This document shows positions 42,961-51,382 of a stretch of DNA of 64,000 nucleotides, piece after piece. Position numbers and translations under genes: made by a program. The notes below the pieces were generated by a model. The model was not told the origin of the DNA. It saw only the letters and a program-made list of their open reading frames with translations, and did no database searches. Position 1 is the first letter of the stretch, and each line of letters begins with the position of its first letter. The stretch comes from Bradyrhizobium sp. sGM-13 (GTDB taxonomy: Bacteria; Pseudomonadota; Alphaproteobacteria; Rhizobiales; Xanthobacteraceae), in the NCBI RefSeq assembly GCF_018398875.1, contig NZ_JAGWDK010000005.1, forward strand, positions 248,001 through 312,000, written 5' to 3'.

Positions 42961-43692
42961 TCAGATGATCAGCACCGCACCCGAGACCAGCAGCAATACC
43001 AGCACCACCTTCCGGAACGCCGCCTCATCCAGCCGGCCGTACAGCTTCAGCCCGGCCCAGGTGCCGGCGAACAAGGCTGGCAGTCCGATCAGAAACAGTT
43101 TGATCGTGTCGGGCGCGATCGCGCCCCTGGCTCCGATCCACAGGGCGCTCATGGCGAAGATCGCAACGGCCACCGGCTGAAACACCGTGCGCTGCACGTC
43201 CTTGGGCGAGCCGCGCAGGCCGCACCAGATCGTCACCAAAATTCCGGCAAGCCCGGTGATGCCGCCGAGCACGCCGTTGAGGAAACCGACGGCGGCGTCG
43301 GCCGCGGCGCCGCCCGCTTTCACCGCAGGGATAGCCGGTCGCAGCAGCGCGTAGAGGCTGTAGAGCACGAGGAACGCGCCGACGCCCGCGCGCACATGGG
43401 CAGGGTTCGCCCAGGTCAGAATGCCGACGCCGATGGGAACGCCGAGCGCGGCGCCGGCGACGAACGGCCACAGCGTTCGCCAGTTGAGCGCGCCGCGCAG
43501 CTTCCACACCGAATAGCCCTGCACGACCAGCCCGAACGCGATGATCAGCGTCGCCGTTTGCAGCGGAGTGAGGACGTAGAGCCAGATCGCGGAGACGACG
43601 AGGCCGAAGGCGAAGCCGGAGAGACCTGCGACCAGCGCGCCGACGAAGGTCGCGAGAAAAAACAGCGGCAGTTCGAGCGTTGTTCCATCCAT
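42961..43692 (-). CDS. TauE/SafE family sulfite exporter-type permease
   Basis: A 243-residue TSUP-family membrane protein with about 8 hydrophobic helices. FVGALVAGLSGFAFGLVVSA and NGVLGGITGLAGILVTIWCG are the two Gly-rich repeats of the family. ATG 43692 (MDGTTLELPLF) has GTGGAGCGGG upstream; a start five codons earlier is possible. Members export organosulfonates, sulfite or related anions; the substrate here is unknown. Confidence 0.88.
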   Translation of the reverse strand: MDGTTLELPLFFLATFVGALVAGLSGFAFGLVVSAIWLYVLTPLQTATLIIAFGLVVQGYSVWKLRGALNWRTLWPFVAGAALGVPIGVGILTWANPAHVRAGVGAFLVLYSLYALLRPAIPAVKAGGAAADAAVGFLNGVLGGITGLAGILVTIWCGLRGSPKDVQRTVFQPVAVAIFAMSALWIGARGAIAPDTIKLFLIGLPALFAGTWAGLKLYGRLDEAAFRKVVLVLLLVSGAVLII

Positions 43693-43957
43693 GTGCCCGC
43701 TCCACACAAAAGCGAGCAGCGCTTGAATGGGATCGCCATTTAACGGGGAGGCTGCGATTTCCCCGGTTGCAGGCTAGGCCCTTCATGGCATTGCGCGCAA
43801 GACGAGAGATCGACATAGGCTGCTGACAGTTGCCGCCATTTGCGCGCAGATCGCGCGGCCCAAGACAAAAAGATTCATCTAAGCGTCGTCGAGCCTCGCG
43901 TACGCAATTTTCCGTACCATATGATCGCGCGATAGAGGCGGGCGACAGGGGGCGGCG

Positions 43958-44835
43958 TTGGGTGAATGGATCGGAGTCGCGATCGCGCTGGTCTCGAGCA
44001 GCCTCGGCGGCAGCGCCGCAGCGATCACGCGCTATCTTGCCGGCAGCACCGATCCGATCACGCTTGCGATCCTGCGATGGGGATCGGCTTCTGTTGCGTG
44101 CTGCCGGCGGCGCTTCTCATGAAGGCGCGATGGCCGGAGCGCGCGGACTGGCCCGCCGTCGCCGCCCTCGGCTTCTGCTTCTTCGGCGTGTTTTTCGTTC
44201 TCTACAATATTGCCATGACGTTCACGACCGCGGCGCGCGCCTCGCTCGCGCTGGCGACGTTGCCGTTGCACACCATGATGGTCGGTGCTCTGCTCGGCAT
44301 CGAGCCGCTGACGAAACGGAAGTCGATCGGGGTCTGCATCGCGGTGCTGGGTGTCGCGGCGGCACTCGCAACGGGATTGTCGGCCGCGCCGGCGGGCGCG
44401 TGGCGCGGCGAACTGATCATGACCGGCGCGGTTCTTTGCATGGCGTTCTACAATGTCTGGTCCCGGCCGTTCATCCAGCGGTCCAGCGCGCTCGGTTTCC
44501 TCACCGTGGGCATGGGCACCGGCGCAGCGGCCCTGATCCTGGTCGGATCGTTGACCGGCAGCATCGCATCGCTCGGTCAGTTCGGAGCGCCGCAATGGAT
44601 CGCGGGGCTCTATCTCGGCGTCGCCGGCGGCGCGCTCGCGTTCATTCTGTGGGTGCTGGCGCTGGAGCGAGCGTCGCCGACGCGCGTGGCCAACACCATG
44701 ACCGTCAACCCGGTTGCCGCCGGGCTGCTTGCCACCCAGCTCGTCGGCGAGCCGATCACGCTCAACCTCATTGTCGGGCTGATCGCCGTGTTTGCGGGCA
44801 TATGGATCGCGACGTCGGAGATCAGGAAGCCGTAG
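43958..44835 (+). pseudogene. EamA/DMT family transporter with a frameshift near the N-terminus
   Basis: TTG 43958 after GGGGGCGG starts GEWIGVAIALVSSSLGGSAA and ITRYLAGSTDPITLAILRWG, then runs to a stop in its own frame. The rest of the EamA fold is in another frame: IGFCCVLPAALLMKARWPER, ten-helix profile, second EamA repeat ending in TLNLIVGLIAVFAGIWIATS, stop 44835. Adding one G to the GGGG at 44079-44082 joins both parts exactly (ILRWG-IGFCC). The remaining sequence is intact. EamA proteins export small metabolites; substrate unknown. Frameshift could be an error in a G run. Confidence 0.65.
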
Positions 44836-44837
44836 GC

Positions 44838-46001
44838 TCACGTCTCAACTGGCAGTTTCGGCGATCCCTTGCGCAGCAGAAACAGTGCCAGCAGCGCCGC
44901 GATGCTGAGTGCCGAGGATACGATCAGCACCCGCGCGCCCATGGCCTCGATCAATAGGCCGAACAGCAGCGGCGCTCCGGCCTGTGCCATCCGCGCCGGT
45001 GCGCCGATGATGCCGAGACGGTAGCCGTAATTCTCCGGGCCGAAAATCGCGAGCGGCAGCGTGCCGCGCGCAATGGTCAGGATGCCGTTGCCGGAGCCGT
45101 GGAACAGCGCGAACACGCTGGCCGCGCCGCCGCCGGCCAGGCCCAGGATGGCGGCGCCGATCGGATGGGTGACGCAGGCAAGGTTGGTCGAGACCAGCGG
45201 GTGGTAGCGGCCGAGAAAGCCCGCCTCGAAGATCCGCGCGGCCACCTGCGCCGGGCCGATCAGCGCGCCGGCGAACACCGCCTGCGCCGTGGTCGCGCCG
45301 GCCGCTTCCATGATGCGCGGCAGATGCGCTGCCATCGCGCCGGCGACGGTCCAGGTCGCGGCAAACACGAAGGCGAGCACGATCATGGTGCGATCGATCG
45401 GGATATGCGGCTTGACGGCCGAAGCCACTGCTGCCCTTGCGCCTTTCACGATCGGCAGCATCAACAGGTTGAGCGGCAGGCCGATCAGGATATGCGCCGC
45501 CGCCCAGGCAAAGCAGGTGTTGCGCCAGCCGATGGTCTCCAGCCCCCACGCGGACAGCGGCCATCCAACGGTCGAGGCAAATCCGGCGAGCAGCGTGATG
45601 CCGGTGATCGAGCGCCGTGCGGCGTCACCATAGATGCGGCCGAGCGCGGCGAAAGCGGCATCGTAGAGGCCGGCACCCATGCCGACGCCGAGCAGCAGCC
45701 AGGCGATGACGAGCATGGGGATGGATGATGTGAAGCCGAGCAGCGCCAGCCCGGCTGCTAGCACCAGATTGGATAGCGACAGCACGGAGCGGCCGCCGAC
45801 CAGGTCGATCTGCCGTCCGACACGCGGGCCTATTAGGGCCGAAATCACCAGCGAGGCGGAGAAAGCGGTAAATATCCAGGTCGAGGATATGCCGAGATCG
45901 CGCGCGATGGGGTCAGCGAGGATCGCCGGCAGATAGTAGCTCGAAGCCCAGGCCAGGGTCTGTGTCGTGCCGAGAGCGAGAATGATCGGAAGCTGGTTCA
46001 C
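44838..46001 (-). CDS. MFS transporter of the arsenic locus (possible arsenical exporter)
   Basis: A 387-residue MFS permease from GTG 46001 (NQLPIILALGTTQTLAWASS) with 12 helices; the A-loop between TM2 and TM3 reads GPRVGRQIDLVGGRSVLSL. An extended start at 46067 is possible but adds a basic segment without membrane features; AAGAGAA upstream of the GTG supports the choice. It is the last gene of the minus-strand ars unit (arsR, flavoprotein, this gene; 113-bp gap). By context it may export arsenite or organoarsenicals, as described for the MFS proteins ArsJ and ArsK, but the family assignment to either is not shown. Confidence 0.75.
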   Translation of the reverse strand: MNQLPIILALGTTQTLAWASSYYLPAILADPIARDLGISSTWIFTAFSASLVISALIGPRVGRQIDLVGGRSVLSLSNLVLAAGLALLGFTSSIPMLVIAWLLLGVGMGAGLYDAAFAALGRIYGDAARRSITGITLLAGFASTVGWPLSAWGLETIGWRNTCFAWAAAHILIGLPLNLLMLPIVKGARAAVASAVKPHIPIDRTMIVLAFVFAATWTVAGAMAAHLPRIMEAAGATTAQAVFAGALIGPAQVAARIFEAGFLGRYHPLVSTNLACVTHPIGAAILGLAGGGAASVFALFHGSGNGILTIARGTLPLAIFGPENYGYRLGIIGAPARMAQAGAPLLFGLLIEAMGARVLIVSSALSIAALLALFLLRKGSPKLPVET

Positions 46002-46114
46002 TGGACCGGTTCTCTTCTTGAGCACAGCAGCGCGTGCGGGAGCAGGCTGCCGAGCTGCCCTACGCACATCGCAACGATGACGGATCGGCCTTCCAGCGAA
46101 ATTCTATTCACTCC

Positions 46115-47485
46115 TCATGCCGAGGACGCGCAACCACATCCCGATTTGCCTTGTTGCTTTGCTTTTTCGTCGGCGACGCAACATGCGTCAACATCCGATA
46201 TTGCGGGGCCGCCACAGCAATTGCTGGCAGCAGGTGCAAGCGAGCGGCTGCAGACGCCGGTCTCGGGCAGCACCAGTTCGACCCGGTCTGCGGCAGCTCG
46301 GTCGCCGGCGATGTCGGCCGCTATCGAGCGCACCTGTTCGTACCCCGTGAGCATCAGGAAGGTCGGTGCGCGGCCGTAAGCTTTCATGCCGGCGAAATAG
46401 AAGCCCGGCTCGTCCTGCGCCAGCTCGCGGGCGCCGTGCGGCCGCACCGTGCCGCAGCTATGCTCGTTCGGATCGATCAGCGGCGCCAGCGCAACTGGAC
46501 ATTCGATCGCAGGATCGAGCCGGATGCGCAACTCCCGCACGAAATCGAGATCGGGGCGGAAACCCGTCGCGACGATCAATTTATCGACCACGACCTGCCG
46601 GGCGCTGCAGCCGGACAGGGCGCCGACGATGAGGCGAGGGCCATCGGCTATGAGATGCGAAACGCGAAATTCGCTTTCGACCTTGATGCGGCCTGCCGTC
46701 ACCAACGCGGCAAAGGCCGCGCCCAGTTCACCGCGAGCCACCAGTTTGTCGTTCGCCCCGCCGCCGAAAGCCTTGGCCGGATCGCTGCCGCGCAGCAGCC
46801 AGATCGGCCGGGTGCCCGGCGCCTGGTCCGCAAGCTTCGCCAGATCGATCAGCGTGCCGATCGCCGAATGCCCCGCGCCCAGCACCGCGACGGTCTTGCC
46901 GGCATAGCGCGCGCGTTCCTTACCCAGGACGTCGGGCATCCCATAGGCGATCTTGTCGGCGGTATCAGCCTCGCCAATGGCGGAAAGGCCGTTGGTGCCT
47001 GCAGGGTTCGGCGAATGCCAGGTGCCGGAAGCGTCGATGATCGCATCGGCCTTGACGACTTTCGGACCTTGTCCGTTCTGGTAGCGAATTTCGAACGGCG
47101 CCTTTTCGCGGCCCTTGGTCTTCATCTTGTCGAAGCCGGCCCGGCTGATCGCGGTGACGCGGCTCGACGTCTGGATATGAAGCCTGAGCGCCGAGTGGGT
47201 CGCGAGCGGTTCGAGATAGCGCTCCACCACCTCCATGCCGGTCGGATACTGATCAGGTTCGGGAGAATTCCATCCGGTTGCCGCCAGCAGCCGCGTCGCC
47301 GCCTTGTCGACATTGTATTCCCAGGGCGAGAACAGTTGGACGTGGCCCCATTGCCGCATGGCGTGGCCGACCTTGTCGCCGGCTTCCAGCACGATCGGCT
47401 GCAACCCGCGCTCCAGCACATGGGCGGCGGCGGCAAGGCCGACCGGCCCGGCTCCGATGATGGCTACCGTCCTGGTTTGACTCAT
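46115..47485 (-). CDS. FAD/NAD(P)-dependent oxidoreductase, ArsO-like flavin monooxygenase with Cys-rich tail
   Basis: A 456-residue flavoprotein. The FAD motif is VAIIGAGPVGLAAAAHVLER at the N-terminus; the NAD(P)H motif is KTVAVLGAGHSAIGTLIDLA near residue 200; IVATGFRPDLDF near 305 is the second FAD-contact ATG motif. The C-terminal 45 residues contain seven Cys (CSRSL, SNCCGGPA, DACCVAD, SGCGCASS), unusual for this fold and apt for binding As(III). It fits ArsO-type flavin monooxygenases in ars operons. An arsR-type operator (47504-47523) lies in the 57-bp gap to the upstream arsR. Substrate not known. Confidence 0.8.
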   Translation of the reverse strand: MSQTRTVAIIGAGPVGLAAAAHVLERGLQPIVLEAGDKVGHAMRQWGHVQLFSPWEYNVDKAATRLLAATGWNSPEPDQYPTGMEVVERYLEPLATHSALRLHIQTSSRVTAISRAGFDKMKTKGREKAPFEIRYQNGQGPKVVKADAIIDASGTWHSPNPAGTNGLSAIGEADTADKIAYGMPDVLGKERARYAGKTVAVLGAGHSAIGTLIDLAKLADQAPGTRPIWLLRGSDPAKAFGGGANDKLVARGELGAAFAALVTAGRIKVESEFRVSHLIADGPRLIVGALSGCSARQVVVDKLIVATGFRPDLDFVRELRIRLDPAIECPVALAPLIDPNEHSCGTVRPHGARELAQDEPGFYFAGMKAYGRAPTFLMLTGYEQVRSIAADIAGDRAAADRVELVLPETGVCSRSLAPAASNCCGGPAISDVDACCVADEKAKQQGKSGCGCASSA

Positions 47486-47503
47486 GGCGTTCTCCCATAA
47501 AAC

Positions 47504-47523
47504 TAGAAATATCGAAATACCGG
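47504..47523. promoter_or_regulatory. ArsR-type operator 1, upstream of the flavoprotein gene
   Basis: TAGAAATATCGAAATACCGG shares the 15-nt core AGAAATATCGAAATA exactly with the element at 47928-47949. It lies between arsR and the flavoprotein, so the downstream genes may have their own arsenic-responsive promoter. Confidence 0.55.
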
Positions 47524-47542
47524 TCCAAAGAAACGCGGCGCG

Positions 47543-47884
47543 CTAAGCCGCGGTCCTGGCATTGGTCTTGGCATTGACTTTGGCGTCGGCGGTTTCGGCG
47601 CTTTCCGTGCAGCATTCGGCGACCAAGAAACCCACCAGCTCCCGCATCACTTCGTAGTTGGCGTGGCAGATCAGCGTGGTAGCATCGCGCACCTGGGTGA
47701 CGAGGCCGACCACCACCAGCGCCTTGATGTGGTGGGAGAGGGTCGAGGGCGCGATTTTCAGCTTCTCCTGCAGGCGGCCGACGGCAAGTCCGGCGCCGCC
47801 GGCGCGGATTAGCGCACGATAGATCTTGAGCCGGGTCGGATTGCCCAGCGCTTCCAGATGGGCGGCTGCGTCATCGAGCTTCAT
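47543..47884 (-). CDS. arsR: ArsR family repressor, copy 1
   Basis: A 113-residue winged-helix repressor. The DNA-recognition helix is in LQEKLKIAPSTLSHHIKALV, and the preceding LGNPTRLKIYRALIRAGG is typical of ArsR/SmtB. A vicinal Cys pair sits near the end of the last core helix (LVAECCTES), matching As(III)-binding cysteines in some ArsR proteins placed outside the DNA-binding helix. The Ala/Thr-rich tail (DAKVNAKTNARTAA) is unusual. First gene of the minus-strand unit; divergent from the second arsR. Confidence 0.9.
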   Translation of the reverse strand: MKLDDAAAHLEALGNPTRLKIYRALIRAGGAGLAVGRLQEKLKIAPSTLSHHIKALVVVGLVTQVRDATTLICHANYEVMRELVGFLVAECCTESAETADAKVNAKTNARTAA

Positions 47885-47927
47885 GACTGCACGATGCCAC
47901 GGCTATCACCGCCCGTCAACCGTATTT

Positions 47928-47949
47928 CCAGAAATATCGAAATATCCGG
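47928..47949. promoter_or_regulatory. ArsR-type operator 2, in the divergent promoter
   Basis: 22-bp element with arms CC and GG around AGAAATATCGAAATA and TCCGG; GAAATATCG/CGAAATATC gives half dyad symmetry. It lies 44-65 bp upstream of the minus-strand arsR start. Confidence 0.6.
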
Positions 47950-47973
47950 CGCTTACAGCGGCGACAGTAAAAG

Positions 47974-48011
47974 TTGACATGTCCTGATATATCGATAAGT
48001 CTGGATATATG
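47974..48011. promoter_or_regulatory. Promoter and ArsR-type operator 3 of the plus-strand ars genes
   Basis: TTGACA at 47974-47979 is a likely -35 element; ATAAGT or TAAGTC about 16-17 bp later would be the -10. TGATATATCGATAAGT overlaps the -10 and shares the ATATCGA core of operators 1 and 2. The transcript would begin about 48005-48009, that is at or near the ATG at 48009. No Shine-Dalgarno is present, so the arsR mRNA may be leaderless. Confidence 0.55.
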
Positions 48012-48371
48012 GAATCCGATCGAGCTATTCTGGCGCTGGCGGCGCTGGCGCAATCGACCCGGCTCGACGTGTTTCGGCTATTGGCGAAACACGAGCCTGA
48101 GGGATTGCCTGCAGGTGACATCGCCAAGACGCTCGCCGTGCCGCAGAACACCATGTCGTCGCATCTGGCGATCTTGTCGCGTGCGGGGCTGGTGACAGCG
48201 CGCCGCTTCAGCCGCTCGATTGTCTATCGCGCCGATCTGAAGGCCTTTCAGTCCGTCGTGCTGTTCATGCTCAGGGATTGTTGCGACGGGCGGCCCGAAA
48301 TCTGCGGTCCATTGATCGAAGACCTCACGCCTTGCTGCACCCCGAAGCCGAGGAGGAAAGCGTATGTCTGA
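48009..48371 (+). CDS. arsR: ArsR family repressor, copy 2
   Basis: A 120-residue ArsR/SmtB repressor. LAQSTRLDVFRLLAKHEPEG leads into the recognition helix LAVPQNTMSSHLAILSRAG. Cys pairs flank the end of the core: RDCCDGRPEICGPL and TPCCTPK, a set of five Cys suited to three-coordinate As(III). Start ATG 48009 without an SD, possibly leaderless. The stop lies 8 bp inside arsC. It and copy 1 differ clearly in sequence, so they are not recent duplicates. Confidence 0.9.
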   Translation: MESDRAILALAALAQSTRLDVFRLLAKHEPEGLPAGDIAKTLAVPQNTMSSHLAILSRAGLVTARRFSRSIVYRADLKAFQSVVLFMLRDCCDGRPEICGPLIEDLTPCCTPKPRRKAYV

Positions 48372-48891
48372 ACGCATCTACAATGTACTCTTCCTGTGCA
48401 CCGGAAACACCGCCCGTTCGATCCTGGCGGAATCGATCCTGCGCAAGGACGGCCGCCGCAATTTTCGCGCCTTCTCCGCCGGCAGCCAGCCGAAGGGGAT
48501 GGTCAATCCGTTTGCGATCAAGGTTCTCAACCGCCTCGACTACCCCACGGACGATTTGCGCTCCAAGAGCTGGGAAGAGTTCGCGCGGCCCGATGCTCCC
48601 GTGATGGATTTCGTTTTCACGGTTTGCGACAACGCCGCCGGCGAAGCCTGTCCCTTGTGGCCGGGCCAGCCGATGACGGCACATTGGGGCATCGAGGACC
48701 CCGCTGCCGTCGAGGGCACCGATATCGAGAGGGAAGCGGCATTCGTCGCGGCATTCCGCTATCTCAAAAACAGAATTGCTGCCTTTACGAGCCTGCCGCT
48801 GCAAAGTATCGACCGCCTGTCGCTCGGGACCAAATTGCGCGACATCGGCCGCAGCGACGGCGCGACCTCAGGCCATGAGAAGGCGAGCTGA
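48364..48891 (+). CDS. arsC: Arsenate reductase, low-molecular-weight phosphatase type (thioredoxin-linked)
   Basis: A 175-residue LMW-PTP-fold arsenate reductase. The P-loop CTGNTARS (Cys12-X5-Arg18) is at the N-terminus (VLFLCTGNTARSILAE), and VCDNAAGEACPLWPG contains the Cys pair that shuttles the disulfide toward thioredoxin; the HWG..DP segment (AHWGIEDPAAVEG) carries a conserved Asp. It reduces arsenate to arsenite. Overlaps arsR by 8 bp and abuts the aquaporin gene (1-bp overlap). Confidence 0.93.
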   Translation: MSERIYNVLFLCTGNTARSILAESILRKDGRRNFRAFSAGSQPKGMVNPFAIKVLNRLDYPTDDLRSKSWEEFARPDAPVMDFVFTVCDNAAGEACPLWPGQPMTAHWGIEDPAAVEGTDIEREAAFVAAFRYLKNRIAAFTSLPLQSIDRLSLGTKLRDIGRSDGATSGHEKAS

Positions 48892-49589
48892 TGTCCGAAT
48901 TCGATCTGCCCCGCCGGCTCGCTGCCGAAGCGCTCGGGACCGCATTGTTGGTCGCTACCGTAGTCGGCTCCGGGATCATGGCCGAGACCTTGACCAAGGA
49001 CGTCGCACTGGCGTTGCTCGGCAATACGTTGCCGACCGGTGCCATCCTGGTCGTCCTCATCACCATTCTCGGTCCCATTTCCGGGGCCCATTTCAATCCG
49101 GCGGTATCGCTGGTTTTTGCGCTCAGGCGCGAGCTGACGCCGCGCGAGGCGCTGCTCTACGTCGCTGCGCAAATCGCGGGCGGGATTGCCGGAACCATGC
49201 TGGCGCATGCGATGTTCGCGCTGCCGCTGCTCGATGCCTCGCTGAAAATGCGAACCGGCGGTGCGCAATGGCTCGCCGAAGCCGTCGCGGCGTTCGGCCT
49301 GGTTGCGACCATCCTGGCCGGTATTCGGTTCAACCGCGCTGCGGTGCCGTGGCTGGTCGGCCTCTACATCACGGCGGCTTACTGGTTCACGGCGTCGACG
49401 TCGTTCGCCAATCCCGCCGTTGCCATTGCGCGCTCGCTGACCAACACGTTTTCGGGCATTCGCCCCACAGATCTTCCGGGCTTCATCGCGGCGGAAACCT
49501 GCGGAGCCATCATCGCGTTGATCTTCATGGGCTGGCTGCTTCGTGAAAGCGACAAGGTGCACGCAGTGTTGAAGGAGGCGCAACCATGA
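48891..49589 (+). CDS. aqpS: Aquaglyceroporin (AqpS-like) of the ars operon
   Basis: A 232-residue MIP-family channel with six helices and two NPA motifs (AHFNPAVSLVFA near residue 66, SFANPAVAIARSLT near 173). In ars operons of rhizobia, AqpS provides passive efflux of arsenite generated inside the cell, replacing ArsB. Start at 48891 overlaps the arsC stop by 1 bp (TGATG), stop overlaps the second arsC by 4 bp, so all three are translationally coupled. Confidence 0.9.
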   Translation: MSEFDLPRRLAAEALGTALLVATVVGSGIMAETLTKDVALALLGNTLPTGAILVVLITILGPISGAHFNPAVSLVFALRRELTPREALLYVAAQIAGGIAGTMLAHAMFALPLLDASLKMRTGGAQWLAEAVAAFGLVATILAGIRFNRAAVPWLVGLYITAAYWFTASTSFANPAVAIARSLTNTFSGIRPTDLPGFIAAETCGAIIALIFMGWLLRESDKVHAVLKEAQP

Positions 49590-49996
49590 GCGTCACGATC
49601 TACCACAATCCCGCCTGCGGCACCTCGCGCAACACGCTGGCGATGATCCGGCAGAGCGGCGAAGAGCCCGAGGTGATCGAGTACCTGAAGACGCCGCCGA
49701 GACGCGCCCGGTTGGTCGAACTGATCGAGGCGCTGGGCATCTCGCCGCGCGAGCTGTTGCGCGAAAAAGGCACGCCCTATGCCGAGCTCGGCCTGGCCGA
49801 CCCGAAATGGAGCGACGGCGAGCTGATCGACTTCATGTTGGCGCATCCGATCCTGATCAACCGGCCAATTGTTGTGACGTCAAAGGGCGTCCGGCTATGC
49901 CGGCCCTCGGAGCTCGTGCTCGATCTCCTCGATAACCCGGTCGAATCCTTCGCCAAGGAAGACGGCGAAGCGGTGGTGCGGAAGGAAGTGGGTTGA
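49586..49996 (+). CDS. arsC: Arsenate reductase, glutaredoxin-linked ArsC family
   Basis: A 136-residue Grx-type arsenate reductase, unrelated in fold to the LMW-PTP enzyme two genes upstream. IYHNPACGTSRNTLAMIRQS carries the catalytic Cys11; LINRPIVVTSKGVRLCRPSE carries the arsenate-binding Arg residues. It uses glutathione and glutaredoxin. ATGA overlap with aqpS. Presence of both reductase types in one operon is notable. Confidence 0.93.
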   Translation: MSVTIYHNPACGTSRNTLAMIRQSGEEPEVIEYLKTPPRRARLVELIEALGISPRELLREKGTPYAELGLADPKWSDGELIDFMLAHPILINRPIVVTSKGVRLCRPSELVLDLLDNPVESFAKEDGEAVVRKEVG

Positions 49997-50100
49997 TGCC
50001 TCTCGCGTCCCGGACGCGGGTGCGGCACGTAGTGCCCCTTCGCTAAGCGGCAGGCGGCGCGAGCCTTTCACTCGCCCCGATTGCACGGCATAATAGCCCC

Positions 50101-51360
50101 ATGGAGCTCACCCCCCGTCTGCGCCTGATGAACTGGCTGGTCGGCCAGGGCCTCACCGGCCTGCCTCAGAACGACCTGATCCGCGGTTTCTGCGAACGCT
50201 GCTGTGCCGAGGGGCTTGGCCTGTCGCGCGGCATGGTCTTCATCGATACGCTGCACCCGATTTTCGAGGGCCGCGGCTTTCGCTGGAACGACGCCGAGAC
50301 CAACGAAAGCGACGCATTCGAATATGGCTCGACCAACGAGGGCGAAGCCGCGGAGGCCTGGCGCAGTTCGATCTTCTACTACATGCTCCAAAACGGCCAT
50401 GAAGAGCTGCCGCTCGACCTCGCCAATCGCACCTCCCACAACTTCAAATTCATGGGCGAGCTCGCCGAGAAAGGTCACAAGCATCTGGTCGCCTATGTGC
50501 ACCAGTTCGGCGAGGCCGGCACCATGGGGCAGATGGACTGCGTCTATTCCTATTGGGTGACACGGCGCGATGAGGGGTTTGGCGTGCAGGGACTAGCGGC
50601 GCTCCGCGATCTCGTGCCGGTGCTGGGGTTGGCGATCAAATCCGCGGCGCAGGCTGACATCACCAAGACGCTGGGCCGGGTCTATCTCGGTCGCGACACC
50701 GCCGAGCAGGTGCTGCGCGGCCGCATCACGCGCGGCGTCACCGAGCGGATCAACACGGTGCTCTGGTTCTCCGACCTGCGCGGCTCGACGGCGATCAGCG
50801 AGAGCATCGATCCCGGCGAGATCATCCCGTTCCTCAACGATTATGCGCAGGCCTCGATCGACGCCATCCACGATGCCGGCGGCGAGGTGCTGAAGCTGAT
50901 CGGCGACGGCGTGCTGGCGATGTTCACCCATGAGAACATGACGAAGGCAAACCGCGCCGCGCTGCGCGCCGAACATCGTTTCCGCCGTAACATGAGGACG
51001 CTCAACGCCCGACGCACGGCCGAGAACCGGCCGGTCACATCAGCCCATGTCGGCCTGCATGTCGGCGAGGTCTTTTACGGCAATATCGGCAGCGACGACC
51101 GGCTCGACTTCACGGTGGTGGGACCAGCCGTCAACGAGGTCAGCCGCATCGCCTCGATGTGCCGCTCGGTCGACCGCGAATTGCTGATGTCCTCGGCGTT
51201 CCGCGGAGGTCTCGATGCCGCGGGGCGAAACTACCTGGTCTCCACCGGCCGCTACGCACTGCGCGGCATCGGCCGCGCGCAGGATCTTTATACGCTCGAT
51301 CCGGATATTGCGGCGGACGAGGTCGTGGGCGGGAAGTACGAGCGGTATCTGGCGAGCTAG
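50101..51360 (+). CDS. Adenylate/guanylate cyclase, class III
   Basis: A 419-residue protein. The N-terminal 220 residues form an uncharacterised helical sensor region without TM helices. The C-terminal cyclase homology domain starts near 220: TVLWFSDLRGSTAISESIDP (first metal Asp), KLIGDGVLAMF (second metal Asp), VGLHVGEVFYGNIGSDDRLD and FTVVGPAVNEVSRIASM. Asp in DRLDFTVVG rather than Lys/Glu sites leaves the nucleotide preference uncertain, though adenylate cyclase is more common. Cytoplasmic. Follows the ars operon by 104 bp but without an obvious link. Confidence 0.88.
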   Translation: MELTPRLRLMNWLVGQGLTGLPQNDLIRGFCERCCAEGLGLSRGMVFIDTLHPIFEGRGFRWNDAETNESDAFEYGSTNEGEAAEAWRSSIFYYMLQNGHEELPLDLANRTSHNFKFMGELAEKGHKHLVAYVHQFGEAGTMGQMDCVYSYWVTRRDEGFGVQGLAALRDLVPVLGLAIKSAAQADITKTLGRVYLGRDTAEQVLRGRITRGVTERINTVLWFSDLRGSTAISESIDPGEIIPFLNDYAQASIDAIHDAGGEVLKLIGDGVLAMFTHENMTKANRAALRAEHRFRRNMRTLNARRTAENRPVTSAHVGLHVGEVFYGNIGSDDRLDFTVVGPAVNEVSRIASMCRSVDRELLMSSAFRGGLDAAGRNYLVSTGRYALRGIGRAQDLYTLDPDIAADEVVGGKYERYLAS

Positions 51361-51382
51361 ATCGCAACGACACGAGGGGCTG

